A DNA stretch of 64,000 nt, from positions 1 through 64,000 of the forward strand of contig CAWHEB010000006.1 in assembly GCA_963828285.1 (NCBI GenBank), in the 5' to 3' direction. A program made the position numbers and the translations under genes. The stretch's first letter is position 1, and each line of letters opens with the position of its first letter. The stretch comes from DAIOEK01 sp963828285 (GTDB lineage Bacteria > Chloroflexota > Anaerolineae > Anaerolineales > Anaerolineaceae). Shown one piece after another: positions 8,693 through 18,112 of the stretch. A model generated the notes under the pieces. It had not been told where the DNA came from. It was given only the letters and a program-made list of their open reading frames with translations, and made no database searches.

Positions 8693-9918
8693 AACAAGCA
8701 AAAATACTAGCCATTGTCCAGGCACGTGGAGGATCCAAAGGTATTCCGCGAAAAAATATTCGTAACTTTGCCGGGAATCCACTTATTGCTTGGAGCATAG
8801 CTGCTGCAATGAAATCTCAACTCGTCAACCGTGTGATCCTTTCTACGGATGATCCCGAAATCGCTGAAGTGGGTAAGACATACGGTGCCGAAGCGCCATT
8901 CCTGCGTCCCGCAGAATTTGCACAAGACCTGACAGTTGATTTGCCGGTTTTCGAACATGCACTTAAATGGTTAATGGAAAAGGAAAATTATATTCCGGAT
9001 TTTGTCGTCCAATTACGGCCAACTTCGCCGATCAGACCATCCAGGTTGGTGGATGAAGCGGTCCAATTAATGATCGATCATCCTGAAGCAGACTCAGTCA
9101 GGGGAGTCGTGCCTGCAGGTCAAAATCCATATAAAATGTGGCAGATCACTGGAGAACAACACCTTTCTCCCCTTCTGAAAGTGGATGGGATCGCCGAACC
9201 TTATAATGCTCCACGGCAAAATCTACCTCCTGTTTTCTGGCAGACTGGTCATATCGATGTGATCCGGACATCCACGATATTGGATAAGGGATCGATGTCA
9301 GGCGAAGTAATTCTGCCTTATATGATCGACCCTGCGTTCACTGTTGATATTGACAATCCCCGAGATTGGTCCCGTGCGGAGTGGCTTGTCTGGAACAGCC
9401 AGTTGGATATGGTGATGCCAGGAAAACCACCTCGACCATTTCCGAAAGTTGTTAAAATGGTCATCATGGATTTTGATGGAGTATTGACCGATAACAGGGT
9501 CTGGGTGGACGAAAATGGCAAGGAAGCTGTCGCAGCTTACCGTTCAGATAGTCTGGGTTTGGCGATTTTGCGTGGAAAAACTGGTATTGAGCCGATGGTG
9601 ATTTCTATGGAAACCAATCCCGTGGTTACCGCCCGCTGCCGAAAAATGAACATTCCAGTTCTTCAGGGCATCAATCAAAAAGCATCCGCACTCTCGAACT
9701 TGCTGAAAGAAAAGGGTATTCGACCAGATGAAGTGGTTTATCTCGGTAACGATGTGAACGATTTGGAATGCTTCCCGATTGTCGGCTTTGCAATCGCTCC
9801 GAGCGATGCTGAACCTAGTGTTGTTCAAGCAGCAGATCTTGTCTTAACCCGTCGTGGTGGTCATGGGGCTGTTCGTGAAGTCTGCGATATGCTCCTGGAG
9901 AAATACCACGGCAGTTGA
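8686..9918 (+). CDS. neuA: Fused CMP-nonulosonate synthetase / KdsC-type HAD phosphatase
   Basis: About 410 residues from ATG 8686; an ATG at 8677 is also in frame. The N-terminal 240 residues are an acylneuraminate cytidylyltransferase with AIVQARGGSKGIPRKNI (CTP loop), QLRPTSPIRP and QTGHIDVIR. The C-terminal part is a KdsC-like HAD phosphatase. It has nucleophile motif MDFDGVLTDN (Asp262 and Asp264 both present) and a late motif GNDVNDLECF. It resembles the fused layout of animal CMAS, but with an intact DxD. The phosphatase half could remove the phosphate from a nonulosonate 9-phosphate and the first half then makes the CMP-sugar. NeuB lies two genes downstream. The family call is secure. 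The 9-phosphate route is inference. Confidence 0.92.
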   Translation: MVEQAKILAIVQARGGSKGIPRKNIRNFAGNPLIAWSIAAAMKSQLVNRVILSTDDPEIAEVGKTYGAEAPFLRPAEFAQDLTVDLPVFEHALKWLMEKENYIPDFVVQLRPTSPIRPSRLVDEAVQLMIDHPEADSVRGVVPAGQNPYKMWQITGEQHLSPLLKVDGIAEPYNAPRQNLPPVFWQTGHIDVIRTSTILDKGSMSGEVILPYMIDPAFTVDIDNPRDWSRAEWLVWNSQLDMVMPGKPPRPFPKVVKMVIMDFDGVLTDNRVWVDENGKEAVAAYRSDSLGLAILRGKTGIEPMVISMETNPVVTARCRKMNIPVLQGINQKASALSNLLKEKGIRPDEVVYLGNDVNDLECFPIVGFAIAPSDAEPSVVQAADLVLTRRGGHGAVREVCDMLLEKYHGS

Positions 9919-9936
9919 CTTAACCGTTGTTTATAC

Positions 9937-11532
9937 ATGAAACCTATCTGGCACAGCCCGTTCTATCTGATATTCTTTGCCCTTTATCCAGTATTTACCC
10001 TATGGGCGAATAATATTCGATTCGTTCCGGGATCAGATACGGTACGATCGATCATTGTATCCCTCCTGTTGATCAGTCTGGTTTTTATTCTCTTTGGTTT
10101 GGTCACTCGTGATTGGAATAAAGCCGCTATTCTGGCAGTGATTTATCATGGTTTTTTCTTTGTTTATGGTCATATCCATACGCGCATATCCGGTTGGATG
10201 ATTGGCAATCTCAATATCGGAAGACAACGTTATTTCATGATCTTTGTACTGTCATTCTTATTATTGATTACTATCATAATTCTCAGAGCAAAATTCAATC
10301 CCAAATCAATTTTCTTGCCTTTGAATATTATTTCGATGGCGTTGCTAGTCTTACCTATTTATTCGATCATTACATATCAAAAACAAGCGTCGCAAATTGT
10401 TACGAATGACTATTCTCAGGCTCAGAATCACCGAAACTACGCAGTCCCAGTTTTGAAACAACCGGCGTTAGGCTACTGGCCAGACGTGTATTACATCATT
10501 CTGGATTCTTATACACGAGCGGATGTATTAGAAGAATGCTTTGGTTATAATAATCAACCGTTTCTGGAAAGACTCACAGAACGCGGATTCTATGTTGCAA
10601 CAAACAGCCAAACTAATTTCACCATTACTGATCTATCGATGGCCGCCTCCTTAAATATGGAATATCCGCAAAACCTGGGTACCTCAAAGTCAGACGCTGC
10701 TGATGAGTTTCTGCTCGAAGAATGGGTAAAAAATAATACAGTTCGAGAAAGTTTTAAAGAGGCAGGATATAGAATCATAGGTTTTGAAACCGGTTATGGG
10801 ATTAGCGAATGGAAAAATGCAGATCGTTACTTCTCGAGTAATTCATCCAGTTCCCTGATCAATCCATATGAGAGTATGCTGCTCAGCACAACTATGATGA
10901 AGTTGGTTTATGATACTCGCCTTTTATTATTCTCTTCAGTACGTATGGCTTTGGATACCACTTACATGCAGCATCGATCCAGGATGTTAAATATCATGGA
11001 TAACCTAGACAGCATGGCAGGAAAGGATTCACCCAAATTCGTTTTTGCTCATTTACTTGCGCCGCACAGTCCATTCGTTTTTGGCAAGAATGGCGAGTTC
11101 GTGATCCGAAATTCACCCTTTACATTGAATGATGACCCAGAATCCAAAGATGCCTATGCATATAAGGATGGTTATGTAAAACAGGTGGAATATCTCAATC
11201 AAAGGATGATCGAGATGGTGGACCACATTCTGAACGAATCCGAGAATCCACCCATCATTATCATCCAGGGAGATCATGGCGCTTCCCGCTTCGTGACCTC
11301 CAAATGGGGACGCAGTTATATATTGAATGCTTATTATTTACCGTCCGGGAAAGGGAACTTGTATGAGACGATTTCGCCGGTAAATTCTTTCAGAATCATC
11401 TTCTCAGATCTATTTGGAGTCCCATTGGAAAAGCTCTCTGACGAGGCTTTTTATACAACTCATTCAACTTTGGAGAGTTTAAAACCCATCATAGGTTCAA
11501 AAAACAAATGTAATCCAGCTTATCTTCAATAA
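9937..11532 (+). CDS. Membrane alkaline-phosphatase-superfamily transferase/hydrolase, paralog 1
   Basis: 531 residues; the N-terminal 150 are about five membrane segments and the rest is an extracytoplasmic alkaline-phosphatase-superfamily domain. Metal-site motifs are PDVYYIILDSYTRAD (first Asp, about 190) and IIIIQGDHG (445-448). Between them the segment NFTITDLSMAASLN has a Thr (231) that aligns with an invariant Thr in all six paralogs here and is the likely nucleophile. A sulfatase CxPxR motif is absent, so phosphoethanolamine- or phosphoglycerol-transferase-like chemistry is more likely than sulfate ester hydrolysis. Other shared blocks are ETGYGISEWKNAD and SPVNSFRI. It is the only intact copy placed between the CMP-synthetase and NeuB genes. 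The substrate is unknown. Confidence 0.8.
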   Translation: MKPIWHSPFYLIFFALYPVFTLWANNIRFVPGSDTVRSIIVSLLLISLVFILFGLVTRDWNKAAILAVIYHGFFFVYGHIHTRISGWMIGNLNIGRQRYFMIFVLSFLLLITIIILRAKFNPKSIFLPLNIISMALLVLPIYSIITYQKQASQIVTNDYSQAQNHRNYAVPVLKQPALGYWPDVYYIILDSYTRADVLEECFGYNNQPFLERLTERGFYVATNSQTNFTITDLSMAASLNMEYPQNLGTSKSDAADEFLLEEWVKNNTVRESFKEAGYRIIGFETGYGISEWKNADRYFSSNSSSSLINPYESMLLSTTMMKLVYDTRLLLFSSVRMALDTTYMQHRSRMLNIMDNLDSMAGKDSPKFVFAHLLAPHSPFVFGKNGEFVIRNSPFTLNDDPESKDAYAYKDGYVKQVEYLNQRMIEMVDHILNESENPPIIIIQGDHGASRFVTSKWGRSYILNAYYLPSGKGNLYETISPVNSFRIIFSDLFGVPLEKLSDEAFYTTHSTLESLKPIIGSKNKCNPAYLQ

Positions 11533-11561
11533 AAATTGAAAGAGACGGTACAATTAGCACC

Positions 11562-12437
11562 ATGACAAATCGAATAATACAAATCGGTACAAAGACGATC
11601 GGTGATGGTTACCCCACCTATCTGGTAGCCGAGATCGGTATCAACCATAACGGAGATCTGGAAATCGCAAAAATGATGATCGATGCCGCAGCAAAAAACG
11701 GTATGGATGCAGTCAAGTTCCAGAAACGCACTCCGGAATTGTGCGTTCCTCCCGAACAGCGTACCCAGATGCGTGAAACACCTTGGGGTTATATTTCCTA
11801 TTTGGATTATCGTTACAGAGTGGAATTTGATGTTGATCAGTACAAGGAAATTGACAGATTCTGTAAGGAAAAAGGTATAACCTGGTTCTCATCGGTTTGG
11901 GATATCCCTTCAGTTGATTTCATGGAGGAGTTCAATACCATTTGTTACAAGATTCCATCAGCACAACTTACCGACCATGATCTGCTACGCAAGGTAAAAT
12001 CGACCGGAAAACCGATCATCTTATCCACAGGGATGTCCACTATCGAACAGATCCACGCAGCGGTAAATGTTGTAGGTACAGAAAAACTTATGCTGACGCA
12101 CACCACCAGTGCATATCCATGCGAACCAGAGCAGTTGAATCTTAATGTGATCCAATCTTTGAAAAACGAATTCCCCGTTCCTGTCGGCTATTCTGGTCAT
12201 GAGGTTGGATTGATTCCCTCGGTGGTCGCGGTTGCCCTGGGAGCATCCCTTATCGAAAGACATATCACCCTTGACCGCGCGATGTGGGGAAGTGACCAGG
12301 CTGCTTCTGTGGAACCAGGTGGTATCGAAAGATTGGTAAAGTACATCCGCGTCACTGAGAAATCTCTAGGTGACGGTGTAAAAAAAGTCTATGATTCTGA
12401 AAAGCCTTCGCTGCAAAAATTGCGCAGGTATCAATAA
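11562..12437 (+). CDS. neuB: NeuB-type nonulosonate synthase without SAF domain
   Basis: Condenses phosphoenolpyruvate with an N-acylhexosamine (or its 6-phosphate) to give a nine-carbon nonulosonic acid. It is 291 residues, shorter than the usual 340-350. It has YLVAEIGINHNGDLEIAKMM, AVKFQKRTPE, ILSTGMST, TTSAYPC and GYSGHEVG, all NeuB barrel motifs, and IERHITLDR near the end. The C-terminal antifreeze-like SAF domain is missing: the protein stops at PSLQKLRRYQ. SAF-less members include KDN-9-phosphate-type synthases, which fits the fused phosphatase upstream. No NeuC-type epimerase is visible in the window, so the hexosamine precursor must come from elsewhere. The start at 11562 is the first ATG. 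Confidence 0.93.
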   Translation: MTNRIIQIGTKTIGDGYPTYLVAEIGINHNGDLEIAKMMIDAAAKNGMDAVKFQKRTPELCVPPEQRTQMRETPWGYISYLDYRYRVEFDVDQYKEIDRFCKEKGITWFSSVWDIPSVDFMEEFNTICYKIPSAQLTDHDLLRKVKSTGKPIILSTGMSTIEQIHAAVNVVGTEKLMLTHTTSAYPCEPEQLNLNVIQSLKNEFPVPVGYSGHEVGLIPSVVAVALGASLIERHITLDRAMWGSDQAASVEPGGIERLVKYIRVTEKSLGDGVKKVYDSEKPSLQKLRRYQ

Positions 12438-12452
12438 TTTCTGGAGGAAAAA

Positions 12453-12665
12453 ATGCATCCCGTACTAAACACTTCTGCTTTAATCTTAGCTTACCTTGAT
12501 CCCGGTTCAGGAAGTTACCTGATCCAACTGCTGATCGCTGCACTTCTGGGTAGCGCATTTGTGATTAAGGCTTTTTGGCGACAGATCAAAAATTTCTTTA
12601 TCGTTTTGTTCGGCGGTAAAAAACCCGAAAAACAGGAAGAACCCAAGGATGAGCAGCCCCAATAA
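12453..12665 (+). CDS. Small single-span membrane protein with YLDPGSGSY motif
   Basis: 70 residues. It has YLDPGSGSYLIQLLIAALLG (one hydrophobic span), then a basic segment (KAFWRQIKNFF) and a charged Lys/Glu tail. A strong GGAGG lies just before the ATG at 12453, and the 3' end overlaps the methyltransferase start by 17 bases. I have no named function. From memory, small proteins with a DPGSGS box followed by a transmembrane helix are common beside membrane sulfatase-like or LTA-synthase-like genes in exopolysaccharide clusters. Here it sits between two such paralogs, so it may be an accessory subunit. That is inference from context only. Confidence 0.75.
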   Translation: MHPVLNTSALILAYLDPGSGSYLIQLLIAALLGSAFVIKAFWRQIKNFFIVLFGGKKPEKQEEPKDEQPQ

Positions 12666-14034
12666 ACTATCTTCTTCTTTTAGAGATCCTAGCGGATTTA
12701 TGTTCCGCAAAGACAACGTACTTTATCGTCAGGTAAACAAGCATTACTCTGAAGATTACGACAAACTCCTATCTTCTGGATTGCTTGATTCCTTAACTAA
12801 AAAAGGTCTGTTGATTCCGGCGGAAGAAGTCGATATCACACCCGCAGAAAAGGATCTTGCCTACAAGATCTTGAAACCAGTCGAGATTCCCCTCATTTCC
12901 TATCCTTATGAGTGGAGTTTTAGTCAATATCAAGACGCTGCATTAGCGACTCTCCAGATCCAAAAGATAGCCTTTGAAAAAGGTTTTGCCCTCAAGGATG
13001 CGTCAGCTTATAACATCCAATTTTATAAAGGCAAAGCAGTTTTTATTGATACACTCTCTTTTGAACCATATCGCGAAGGTGAACCTTGGGTGGCATACCG
13101 GCAGTTTTGCCAACACTTTTTAGCTCCTCTTGCCCTGATGGCGCATACTGATATCCGGTTATCGCAATTAATGCGAGTGTATATAGATGGTATTCCCCTT
13201 GATCTGGCCAGCAGACTTTTGCCGGGCAGCACCAAGATGGATCTTCTAGGGTTGAATATCCATATCCATACTCATGCAGCCAGTCAGATGAAATATGCTG
13301 ATGATACTAGCGCCAAACAGAAGAATAAGGGACAAGTTAATCGTATCGGCTTCCTTGGGATCATGGATTCACTTGAATCTACAACAAGGAAGCTTTCCCT
13401 CAAAGGCGTCAAGACTGAATGGGGTGATTACTACAATGCGACCAATTACACAGAAGGTTCTCTGTTGGAAAAGAAAGAGTTGGTCGGAAAATTCATTCAG
13501 GCAATAAAACCATTAAAGGTTTGGGACCTGGGTGCTAACACTGGATTCTTCTCCAGAATGGCTTCCGATGCTGGCATCTTCACAACTGCTTTCGACATCG
13601 ATCCTTTGGCAGTTGAACAGGCTTGGATGGAAGTACGCGCGAAAAAAGAAGAACATCTTCTTCCTCTGGTCCTTGATTTAACCAATCCCAGCCCCAGCAT
13701 TGGGTGGAACAATGGCGAGCGGATGTCCTTTCTCGAGCGCGGTCCGGTGGATTGTGTGATGGCTTTGGCTATTATCCACCATCTGGCTATCTCCAACAAT
13801 GTCCCATTTTCCTCATTGGCTAATTTCTTTGCCAGTGCGGGAAAGTATTTGATCATAGAATTTGTTCCAAAGGAAGACTCTCAGGTTCAGCGGCTCCTTT
13901 CCACCAGACTCGATATCTTCCCGGATTACAATCCGGAAGGTTTCGAGCGGGCTTTCGGGGAAGTATTCCGGATTAAAATGAAAGAGCCTATTCCGGGATC
14001 AAAGCGATTCCTTTATCTATTAGAAAGAAAATAG
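12649..14034 (+). CDS. Class I SAM-dependent methyltransferase
   Basis: 461 residues. The N-terminal 250 hold a conserved opening (FRDPSGFMFRKDNVLYRQV) and a segment resembling a kinase-like or lipid A-type module (AVFIDTLSFEPY) that I cannot name. The SAM domain follows with motif I VWDLGANTGFFSRMA (about residues 292-306), FDIDPLAVEQAW for the adenosine acid, and CVMALAIIHHLAIS. Proteins with FRDPxGxxF at the N-terminus are usually found in polysaccharide or nodulation-type clusters, and O-methylation of a glycan sugar is the likely job. The stop is followed directly by the next ATG. Confident on the methyltransferase, not on its target. Confidence 0.82.
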   Translation: MSSPNKLSSSFRDPSGFMFRKDNVLYRQVNKHYSEDYDKLLSSGLLDSLTKKGLLIPAEEVDITPAEKDLAYKILKPVEIPLISYPYEWSFSQYQDAALATLQIQKIAFEKGFALKDASAYNIQFYKGKAVFIDTLSFEPYREGEPWVAYRQFCQHFLAPLALMAHTDIRLSQLMRVYIDGIPLDLASRLLPGSTKMDLLGLNIHIHTHAASQMKYADDTSAKQKNKGQVNRIGFLGIMDSLESTTRKLSLKGVKTEWGDYYNATNYTEGSLLEKKELVGKFIQAIKPLKVWDLGANTGFFSRMASDAGIFTTAFDIDPLAVEQAWMEVRAKKEEHLLPLVLDLTNPSPSIGWNNGERMSFLERGPVDCVMALAIIHHLAISNNVPFSSLANFFASAGKYLIIEFVPKEDSQVQRLLSTRLDIFPDYNPEGFERAFGEVFRIKMKEPIPGSKRFLYLLERK

Positions 14035-15604
14035 ATGCAAGAGAAATCAGCCCGGTGGGTAGAGCAAATCTATCCATTACTGTTAGCGCTTTATCCACCG
14101 CTGGCTTTACTGGCAAATAACATCCTTCAAATACGCCCTGTAGAAACCATAAGATCGATGGTTGTCTTTCTACTCATGGGTGTTTTTGTTGTTATTCTCG
14201 CACGGATTATCTGGAAGAACCGCCAAAAAGCCGCCATCGCCTCTTTTATTTCTCTGTTTGCTTTCATGACCTATGGGCAAGTGTATTCGGTGTTGGGAGA
14301 CACATCCGTTCTAAATGGTGAGTTAGGTCGTCACCGCTATCTGTTCCCTTTGTATTTAGCTGTTACCGGTTATCTCATCTGGAGATTATCAAACTCCAAG
14401 AGAAATCTTTTTGGATTGAATATAACTTTAGGAATTGGCAGTGTCATCCTCATCATCTTACCGCTGGTTCAGTTGGCATCGAATGCGGTAATGACAAAGA
14501 TTAATTCCACAGCAAATCAAAAATCAATTGAACAGATCACCCAGAATATGGTGGATGGAACAGTCGTAAAACCGGATATTTACTACATAATTTTGGATAT
14601 GTACGGCCGCGACGATATTCTGCTGGACAGCTACCATTACGACAACACGCCATTTCTGAAACAATTGGACAAATTAGGATTTGTGGTAACCAAGTGCAGT
14701 ATGTCCAATTACAACATGACTGAATTATCTTTGGCATCCTCGTTCAACATGAATTACCTGGATACCCTTGGAAGCCAGTATCATGCTGGTAGTACAGACC
14801 GGTCCGGACTGCCATCGTTGATCCATCAATCCGCGGTTCGTAAAATATTCGAAAATTTGGGTTATCAATTCATCAATTTTGAAACCGGTTTTACCTTTAC
14901 TGAGATTCGGGATGCTGACCAATTTCTGGCTCCATCATACAATGAGCTTGGACTATCAGGTCAATTACAGTTGAATCCTTTCGAATCGATGCTGATCCGC
15001 ACAACCATGGTTTCCGCACTGGCAGATGCACAAACTAAATTCTTCTCATCGGTAAACGATGCCCTAGATACCCGCCGCATTCATGTTCTGCGCGAGTTAT
15101 ATTTACTGGAAAAACTTCCCCGAGTTAACCATGGAAACAAGCCCGAAATTTGTTTATGCTCATGTTTTGATTCCTCATCCTCCGTTTGTGTTTAGCGCTG
15201 AAGGCGTGGATCTGGCTTTTCCTGCCGGTCAGGATATCGGTCACCCACAGGAAGACCACAAATCGTACATCCGAGGGTATCAACAACAGCTGGATTATAT
15301 TAATATGCGTTTAATTCCAATCTTGAAGAAATTGATCCGTAACTCAACAACTCCGCCAATCATAATTATTCAAGGTGATCATGGAGTGGACCCCAAGCGT
15401 TCGTTCATTTTGAACGCATATTACCTCCCGGGCGTAGAGTCTGAAACTGTCGCTCAAACTATAACGCCTGTAAATACCTTCCGTCTGATCTTAAATGAGT
15501 ACTTCAATGAATCGCTGCCTTACCTGGATGACAGAAATCTGGCATCAGCCGATAAAGCTCCATTCGACTTTGAAAACACGAAAGATCCAAGAATCTGCCA
15601 GTAG
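14035..15604 (+). CDS. Membrane alkaline-phosphatase-superfamily enzyme, paralog 2, frameshifted
   Basis: About 522 residues when joined. It has the same layout as paralog 1: about five N-terminal membrane spans, PDIYYIILDMYGRDD, then SNYNMTELSLASSFN with the candidate nucleophile Thr, ETGFTFTEIRDAD, KFVYAHVLIPHPPF, IIIIQGDHG and TPVNTFR. The frame breaks at the CCCC run near 15116-15119. One frame ends in nonsense (PRVNHGNKP) while the other continues as FPELTMETSPKFVYAH, which is the conserved block. The gene begins immediately after the methyltransferase stop. If the break is real, the enzyme would lose its GDHG metal ligands and be dead. Confidence 0.78.
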
Positions 15605-15617
15605 AGGAAACCAGTAA

Positions 15618-17240
15618 ATGGGTGAGTTGTCAGTACTATCGTCATTTTGGAAACGATTTCAATCCAGCCTGAAAAGGATGAAGTTAGATTCTCACCTGAA
15701 AGACATGGCTAGGCAGGTCCGCAATAATAGCAAACCATTTGGCGATACGGCTCCGGTTCTCTTTTTCAATGCATCCAGCCGTATTGGCGGTTTATCCCTT
15801 AATGCAGCCTTCTCCCTGCTGACCGCCTGGGGATTGCGGGTAAACGGTATTCCGGCTGTCCATTTTGTGTGTCGATCGGGGATGACTCGTTGTGTTTTGG
15901 GAACCAACCGTGATGAAGTCAGTCAACCCACCCCATGTGCTATCTGCATTCGACATTCAGAGATCGAATATGAACAAGCCCATGCCCGGTATTTCGGCTA
16001 TACCGATGATAAGGAACTGAGGTCAAGCTTATCGGAAAAGAGTGTGAACGATTTAATGAATGTGGAATATGACAATTTACCTCTCGGTCGAATTGTTCTC
16101 CCTGCAATAAGATGGGAACTGCGCAGGCATCACCTGATCGATGATGACTCAACCAGATTCTTATACCGTGAATTTCTCCTCTCAGCGCTTAATGTATCCA
16201 GGGAGTTTTCTAAGGTTCTTGACGATAAAAAACCGCAAGCGGTTGTTGTCTTCAATGGGCAGTTCTTCCCGGAAGCGGTAGCAAGATTCGTTGCCCTTCG
16301 ACGTGGCATCCGGGTAATTTCCCATGAAGTAGGAATGCTACCTTTCACCGCGTTCTTTACTGATGGCGAGGCAACAGCCTATCCAATTGATATTCCCGAA
16401 TCCTTCAAGCTGTCTGAAATCCAAAATGAAAAATTGGATGAATACCTGAGCAAACGGTTCCAGGGAAATTTCAAGATGGCAGGGATTCAATTCTGGCATG
16501 GAATGAAACCGTTGGATGAATCTTTATTGCGAAAAATGGCCAGCTTCAAACAAACTGTACCCATTTTTACCAATGTGATTTTCGATACCAGTCAACACCA
16601 TTCCAACACGTTGTTTGAAGATATGTTTACCTGGCTGGACGAGTTGATTCCGGTTTTTAAGGGACATCCTGATACATTATTTGTCATCCGGGCGCACCCT
16701 GATGAGTTACGACCAGGTTCGGCCAAACAAAGCCGTGAGACTGTTCGGGAATGGGTAAAAACCAGAAACATTAATGAGCACTTGAATGTCCACTATGTTG
16801 ATGCTCTCGAGTATCTAAGCTCATATGAATTGATCCAAAAATCGAAATTCGTCATGGTGTACAATTCCAGCATTGGTCTTGAGGCATCCATTATGGGAAT
16901 ACCTGTTCTCGCAGCGGGGCAAGCACGATATACACGTTACCCAACAGTATTCTATCCATCCTCAAAAACGGCTTATTTTACTAAACTATCCGAATTATTA
17001 TTTGCAGCAGAATTGATTCATTCGGATGAATACCGGATCAACGCCCGCAAGTTCTTGTATTATCAACTTTTCAGGACAGCAATCCCATTTGGAGATTACC
17101 TGGAAGAGACAGAACGGCCAGGATTGGTTACTTTGAAATTTAAATACCTGGCGGAACTGAGAATGAAGAATTCGAAAACAATGAAGATCCTTGTTGAAGG
17201 GATCACCCAGAACAAGCCTTTTGAGAACCAGGAATCATGA
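15618..17240 (+). CDS. Capsule-polysaccharide (KpsS/LipB-like) transferase with a four-Cys insert
   Basis: 540 residues, no membrane span. The C-terminal half resembles the capsule synthesis family (KpsC/KpsS/LipB), whose studied members use CMP-Kdo: FVIRAHPDELRP and VYNSSIGLEASIMGIPVL, the latter like the nucleotide-binding NSxxxxEA box. Near residues 85-110 are four cysteines, Cys85, Cys92, Cys107 and Cys110 (C-x6-C-x14-C-x2-C), a spacing that could bind zinc or an Fe-S cluster. A gene of this family beside NeuB and CMP-sugar synthetase suggests it transfers a nonulosonate or Kdo-like sugar to the lipid or chain end. The last four bases overlap the next sulfotransferase (ATGA). Confidence 0.75.
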   Translation: MGELSVLSSFWKRFQSSLKRMKLDSHLKDMARQVRNNSKPFGDTAPVLFFNASSRIGGLSLNAAFSLLTAWGLRVNGIPAVHFVCRSGMTRCVLGTNRDEVSQPTPCAICIRHSEIEYEQAHARYFGYTDDKELRSSLSEKSVNDLMNVEYDNLPLGRIVLPAIRWELRRHHLIDDDSTRFLYREFLLSALNVSREFSKVLDDKKPQAVVVFNGQFFPEAVARFVALRRGIRVISHEVGMLPFTAFFTDGEATAYPIDIPESFKLSEIQNEKLDEYLSKRFQGNFKMAGIQFWHGMKPLDESLLRKMASFKQTVPIFTNVIFDTSQHHSNTLFEDMFTWLDELIPVFKGHPDTLFVIRAHPDELRPGSAKQSRETVREWVKTRNINEHLNVHYVDALEYLSSYELIQKSKFVMVYNSSIGLEASIMGIPVLAAGQARYTRYPTVFYPSSKTAYFTKLSELLFAAELIHSDEYRINARKFLYYQLFRTAIPFGDYLEETERPGLVTLKFKYLAELRMKNSKTMKILVEGITQNKPFENQES

Positions 17241-18100
17241 AGCTTCAGTCTGAGTTAAAACATCAAGCAAAAGAAATCCGCTATTCTTTGCGTAGGGCGC
17301 AGACTGCTCTCCGCTGGGGATCCTCATTGCTATCTCGGATGCCCGTAGTAGTCGGAAATTCCATGCCGAAATCAGGTTCCCATTTGATCATCCAGATACT
17401 CGAAGGACTGGCGAAGATCGGACCATTTATCGATCCTGGCTTTCCACCACTCAACCGGGACGAAGAAAACAAAATCTTATCTGCAGATAAAATTCTAAAA
17501 AAGATCTCCGCATTAAAAAGTGGAGATATCACATATTGTTATTTACCTGCCTCAGCTGACTATACCAGAGCATTGTCCGCTAAACGGTGTGCATCATTTT
17601 TTGTTTACCGCGATCCGCGGGACATGATCGTTTCGCATGTATTTTACGCCACGGATATGCATGCGGGCCACCAAATGCACAAATACTATAATGAAGTCCT
17701 TAATTCCATAGAAGAAAGGATCAATGCGGCGATCAATGGGGTGAATCAAGCTGATCTCAAACTCACGCCAATCTTACAGAAATACGAAAATTACTTCGGA
17801 TGGCTTGGGGAAGATAAGATATTAAGTCTACGATTTGAAGACTTGATTCTGGACCGCATCGGATCCGTTAAGAAAATCTTATCTCATCTGGAAATTCATG
17901 GATTTATACCAGAGATTGGTGAGGATCGTGCAATAGAAATTCTGAAAGATGCTAATCAACCTTCGAAATCAGGAACCTTCAGGAAAGGTCAGCCTGGAAA
18001 TTGGAAAGAACATTTTACCTCCGGAAACATCGATTTGTTCAAAGAGAAGACAGGGGATCTGTTGACTCGATTGGGTTATGAAAAATCACTGGATTGGTGA
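17237..18100 (+). CDS. PAPS-dependent sulfotransferase 2
   Basis: 287 residues. The PAPS phosphosulfate loop is NSMPKSGSHLIIQILEG (PKSGSHL at 44-50) and the 3'-phosphate site is FVYRDPRDMIVSHVFY (YRDPRD at 124-129). The C-terminal KGQPGNWKEHF, with the RKG-type motif, completes the cosubstrate pocket. All expected parts are present, so it should be active. It is followed, 12 bases on, by a close relative, which suggests duplication. It probably sulfates a hydroxyl on the glycan repeat before export. The acceptor sugar is unknown. Confidence 0.92.
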   Translation: MKLQSELKHQAKEIRYSLRRAQTALRWGSSLLSRMPVVVGNSMPKSGSHLIIQILEGLAKIGPFIDPGFPPLNRDEENKILSADKILKKISALKSGDITYCYLPASADYTRALSAKRCASFFVYRDPRDMIVSHVFYATDMHAGHQMHKYYNEVLNSIEERINAAINGVNQADLKLTPILQKYENYFGWLGEDKILSLRFEDLILDRIGSVKKILSHLEIHGFIPEIGEDRAIEILKDANQPSKSGTFRKGQPGNWKEHFTSGNIDLFKEKTGDLLTRLGYEKSLDW

Positions 18101-18112
18101 TAAGTAAAAACT

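Noticed and set aside
9937..11532. Calling these membrane enzymes sulfatases
   Set aside because: The sulfatase CxPxR formylglycine motif is missing in all six; only the wider superfamily metal motifs and a conserved Thr are seen.
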